Of a stretch of 6,243 nucleotides of DNA, positions 4,665 through 6,243 are shown piece after piece; position 1 is the stretch's first letter; every line of letters starts with the position of its first letter. This stretch comes from Ruminococcaceae bacterium UBA5904. Lineage in GTDB: Bacteria > Bacillota > Clostridia > Oscillospirales > Acutalibacteraceae. The notes under the pieces were generated by a model that saw only the letters and a list, made by a program, of their open reading frames with translations, was not told the DNA's origin and ran no database searches. The stretch is from NCBI GenBank assembly GCA_002431305.1, contig DJEG01000054.1, positions 1 to 6,243 of the forward strand. The letters run 5' to 3'. The translations under genes and the position numbers were made by a program.

Positions 4665-4674
4665 TGTAAAAAAA
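4650..4674. repeat. Inverted repeat over the -35 region, possible operator
   Basis: TTTTTTTACA (4650-4659) and TGTAAAAAAA (4665-4674) are exact 10-bp reverse complements around the 5-nt centre GTCTA. The centre and its flanking base form the -35 hexamer of the minus-strand promoter. The arrangement TTTACA-N5-TGTAAA is operator-like in size and position. It does not match the Rex consensus I know (TTGTTAA-N4-TTAACAA), and no regulator is encoded nearby. An A/T-tract curvature element is the alternative. Confidence 0.5.
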
Positions 4675-4723
4675 ACATAAAATCAAAGTTTCAAATTCAA
4701 CATTTTGCACAATTTCTTTTATT

Positions 4724-4739
4724 TTGTCGATATTGTCGA
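4724..4739 (+). repeat. Direct repeat TTGTCGA upstream of the murD promoter
   Basis: TTGTCGA occurs at 4724-4730 and 4733-4739, 2 nt apart (period 9), ending 5 nt before the murD -35. It could be a binding site, but the repeat is short. Confidence 0.3.
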
Positions 4740-4744
4740 ATGTG

Positions 4745-4773
4745 TTGACCTTTTTATAAACAGGGGGTATAAT
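4745..4773 (+). promoter_or_regulatory. Consensus sigma-A promoter of murD
   Basis: -35 TTGACC (4745-4750, 5 of 6), a spacer of exactly 17 nt, and -10 TATAAT (4768-4773, perfect). Transcription should start near 4780, giving a short leader of about 30 nt. It is divergent from the hydrogenase-module promoter, with about 95 bp between the two -10 elements' far ends. Confidence 0.85.
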
Positions 4774-4794
4774 AGATTTTACATATAAATTTAC

Positions 4795-4799
4795 GGAGG
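4795..4799 (+). promoter_or_regulatory. Ribosome binding site of murD
   Basis: GGAGG, 10 nt upstream of ATG 4810. The spacing is slightly long but normal for Firmicutes. Confidence 0.75.
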
Positions 4800-4809
4800 C
4801 GTTCCAATA

Positions 4810-6162
4810 ATGGATAATAAATATAAAGGCAAAAAGGTTCTCGTTCTCGGTCTTGCGCGAAGCGGAACGGCGGCGGTAAAGTTACTGTTAAAACTCGGCG
4901 CGGACATAACCGTTTCGGAGTCAAAACCGCTTGAGGAGATAAAGGAGCTTGATTGGCTTAAGGAGAACGGCGTAAGGGTCGTAAATCAGGAAAAAGAGGT
5001 TTTCGAGGAGGATTATTTTACCGTAATCAAGAACCCCGGAATAAACGGAAAACTCTGGTTTGTAAAGAGGCTTAAAGAACGCGGTATCCCCGTCATAACT
5101 GAGATAGAACTCGCGTTCGATGTGTGCGCGCCCCAGCATTATATTGCCGTAACGGGCTCAAACGGAAAGACGACGACCTCGACTCTTTTATACGAAATAA
5201 TAAATAAGGTTCACCCCGATAAAACGCATCTTTCCGGCAATATCGGCGTTGCTCTGTGCGAAACGGCTGTCGAAAACGATTTGCTCAACGACGCGGGACA
5301 TTATATCGTGCTCGAAATTTCAAATTTCCAGCTTCTAGATATCGATAAATTCCGTCCCGAAATCGCGGTAATAATGAATCTTTCGGCGGATCACCTCGAC
5401 TTTATGGGAAGCGAGGACGCGTACTACCGTTCAAAGTGCCGGGTTTATGAAAATATGAGAGACTCCGACGTATTCCTTAAAAATATCGACGATAAGCTTG
5501 TCGCGGAATATACGGATATGATTCCCGTTCACTGTAAACAGGTAACATACAGCCTCGAAAACGACACGGCGGATTATTATGCGGACGATAAATTCGTATA
5601 CGGCTTCGGCAAAAAGCTTTTCCCGCTCGACATTATAAAAGTCGTCGGCAGACATAACGTTCAGAACGTTCTCGTCGCTTCGGCGGCGGCAATGGCCGCG
5701 GGACTTACGGCGGATGAAGTTTCAAAGGGAGTCGGCGAGTTTAAGGGCGTTGAACACCGTATCGAATTCGTAAGAGAATTAAACGGAGTTAAGTATTATA
5801 ACGACTCAAAGGGAACGAACGTTGACGCTACGAGAATCGCGTTAAAGGCATTCGATTCGCCGGTAATTCTGCTCGCGGGCGGACATGAAAAGGGACTTTC
5901 GTTCGAACCTCTCAAGGAATATATGAAGAGCGTGAAAAAACTCGTCGCATACGGCGAATGCGGTAAGAGAATGTACGACGAATTAAAAGACTCCTGCGAC
6001 GCGGAGCTTACGGATAATCTTGAAAATGCGCTGAAAATCGCGGTTAACTGCGCCGAGAGCGGGGACGTTGTGCTCCTGTCCCCGACAACAAGCTCGTACG
6101 ACCAGTATACGTGCTTCGAGGAACGCGGAGATCACTTTAAAAAACTTGTAAATAAAATGTAA
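4810..6162 (+). CDS. murD: UDP-N-acetylmuramoyl-L-alanine--D-glutamate ligase
   Basis: A 450-residue cytoplasmic Mur ligase of full family length, adding D-Glu to UDP-MurNAc-L-Ala with ATP in peptidoglycan precursor synthesis. The N-terminal UDP-binding domain has VLVLGLARSGTAA (10-22). The central ATPase domain has the P-loop VTGSNGKTT (114-122), SGNIG (142-146), the LEISNFQL block (168-175), NLSADHLD (190-197) and YRSKCRVY (206-213), in which Lys209 is the likely carbamylated lysine. GRHNVQN (280-286) leads into the C-terminal domain with EHRIEFV (315-321), YYNDSKGTN (329-337), LLAGGHEKG (354-362) and FEERGDHF (436-443). These blocks favour MurD over MurC, MurE and MurF. The segment LLSPTTSSYDQY (422-433) departs from the usual LSPACASFDQ. 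The gene is complete, has its own promoter and terminator, and stands alone rather than in a division/cell-wall cluster. The start is supported by GGAGG 10 nt upstream. Confidence 0.95.
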   Translation: MDNKYKGKKVLVLGLARSGTAAVKLLLKLGADITVSESKPLEEIKELDWLKENGVRVVNQEKEVFEEDYFTVIKNPGINGKLWFVKRLKERGIPVITEIELAFDVCAPQHYIAVTGSNGKTTTSTLLYEIINKVHPDKTHLSGNIGVALCETAVENDLLNDAGHYIVLEISNFQLLDIDKFRPEIAVIMNLSADHLDFMGSEDAYYRSKCRVYENMRDSDVFLKNIDDKLVAEYTDMIPVHCKQVTYSLENDTADYYADDKFVYGFGKKLFPLDIIKVVGRHNVQNVLVASAAAMAAGLTADEVSKGVGEFKGVEHRIEFVRELNGVKYYNDSKGTNVDATRIALKAFDSPVILLAGGHEKGLSFEPLKEYMKSVKKLVAYGECGKRMYDELKDSCDAELTDNLENALKIAVNCAESGDVVLLSPTTSSYDQYTCFEERGDHFKKLVNKM

Positions 6163-6195
6163 AAAAATACCGCGGAAAACCGCGGTGTTTTTTTT
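6163..6195 (+). terminator. Intrinsic terminator of murD
   Basis: Immediately after the murD stop, ACCGCGG (6169-6175) and CCGCGGT (6180-6186) form a perfect 7-bp GC-rich stem with an AAAA loop. The preceding A-run can extend it by pairing with the following T-run (T at 6188-6195). The A-tract to the left could also let it work in the reverse direction for a convergent gene beyond the window. Confidence 0.93.
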
Positions 6196-6214
6196 GAAGC
6201 ATAAACATTATTTT

Positions 6215-6238
6215 GTAGGAGAAGACATTGTCTTCCCG
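6215..6238 (+). repeat. REP-like palindrome with GTAG head (right copy)
   Basis: The plus strand reads GTAG (6215-6218) followed by an imperfect hairpin whose core at 6221-6235 is GAAGACA / TGTCTTC around one central base. It matches the minus strand of 11-34 at 23 of 24 positions (A at 6220 replaces G). It starts 20 nt past the T-run of the murD terminator and lies 5 nt from the window end, so a second half or a paired element beyond the edge cannot be excluded. Confidence 0.7.
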
Positions 6239-6243
6239 CATGA

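Noticed and set aside
4676..4762. Rex or other known redox-regulator site between the divergent promoters
   Set aside because: Stretches such as TGTT...AACA at 4743-4762 do not show the symmetric half-sites of the Rex consensus.

Overview
The window looks like chromosomal DNA from an anaerobic, fermentative member of the Clostridia (Firmicutes), probably an uncultured gut or rumen lineage. The reasons are the strong AGGAGG-type ribosome sites, the sigma-A-like promoters, the AT-rich intergenic DNA between mid-GC genes, and a gene set (NuoE-like ferredoxin, DRTGG proteins, RsbW-like ATPase, FeFe-hydrogenase-domain protein, PHP protein, GHKL ATPase) of the kind found beside hydrogenase genes in anaerobic Firmicutes and Thermotogae. 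The taxonomic placement is inference from gene content.

Layout. Seven genes lie on the minus strand, read right to left from about 4630 to 138: a NuoE-like [2Fe-2S] protein (4580-4086), a DRTGG-domain protein (4042-3683), an RsbW/SpoIIAB-like ATP-binding protein (3690-3265), a 414-residue FeFe-hydrogenase-domain protein of sensory (HydS-like) type (3243-1999), a second DRTGG-domain protein (1755-1429), a PHP-domain metallo-phosphoesterase (1432-689) and a GHKL ATPase (692-138). Most junctions are tight: an 8-nt overlap, a 21-nt gap and two ATGA overlaps. The exception is a 243-nt gap (1756-1998) carrying heptanucleotide repeats and hairpins. On the plus strand, divergent from this operon, stands a complete murD (4810-6162) with its own consensus promoter and a strong intrinsic terminator. 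The 229-nt divergent intergenic region holds both promoters and a 10-bp-arm inverted repeat over the -35 of the hydrogenase-module promoter.

How the genes may work together. The hydrogenase-domain protein keeps the four H-cluster cysteines but has Ala where catalytic FeFe hydrogenases have the proton-transfer Cys, a substitution associated with sensory hydrogenases. The NuoE-like protein can supply or take electrons. The two ATP-binding proteins, the two DRTGG proteins and the PHP protein look like signal-transduction or nucleotide-handling parts rather than electron carriers. My reading is a hydrogen- or redox-sensing module. No NuoF/HydB flavoprotein, no catalytic HydA, and no sigma or STAS partner lies in the window, so the output is unknown.

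Both ends of the window carry a copy, in inverted orientation, of the same GTAG-headed palindrome (11-34 and 6215-6238, 23 of 24 positions identical). This resembles the REP elements mobilised by RAYT (Y1) transposases. No tRNA, rRNA, CRISPR array, insertion sequence or prophage gene was seen.
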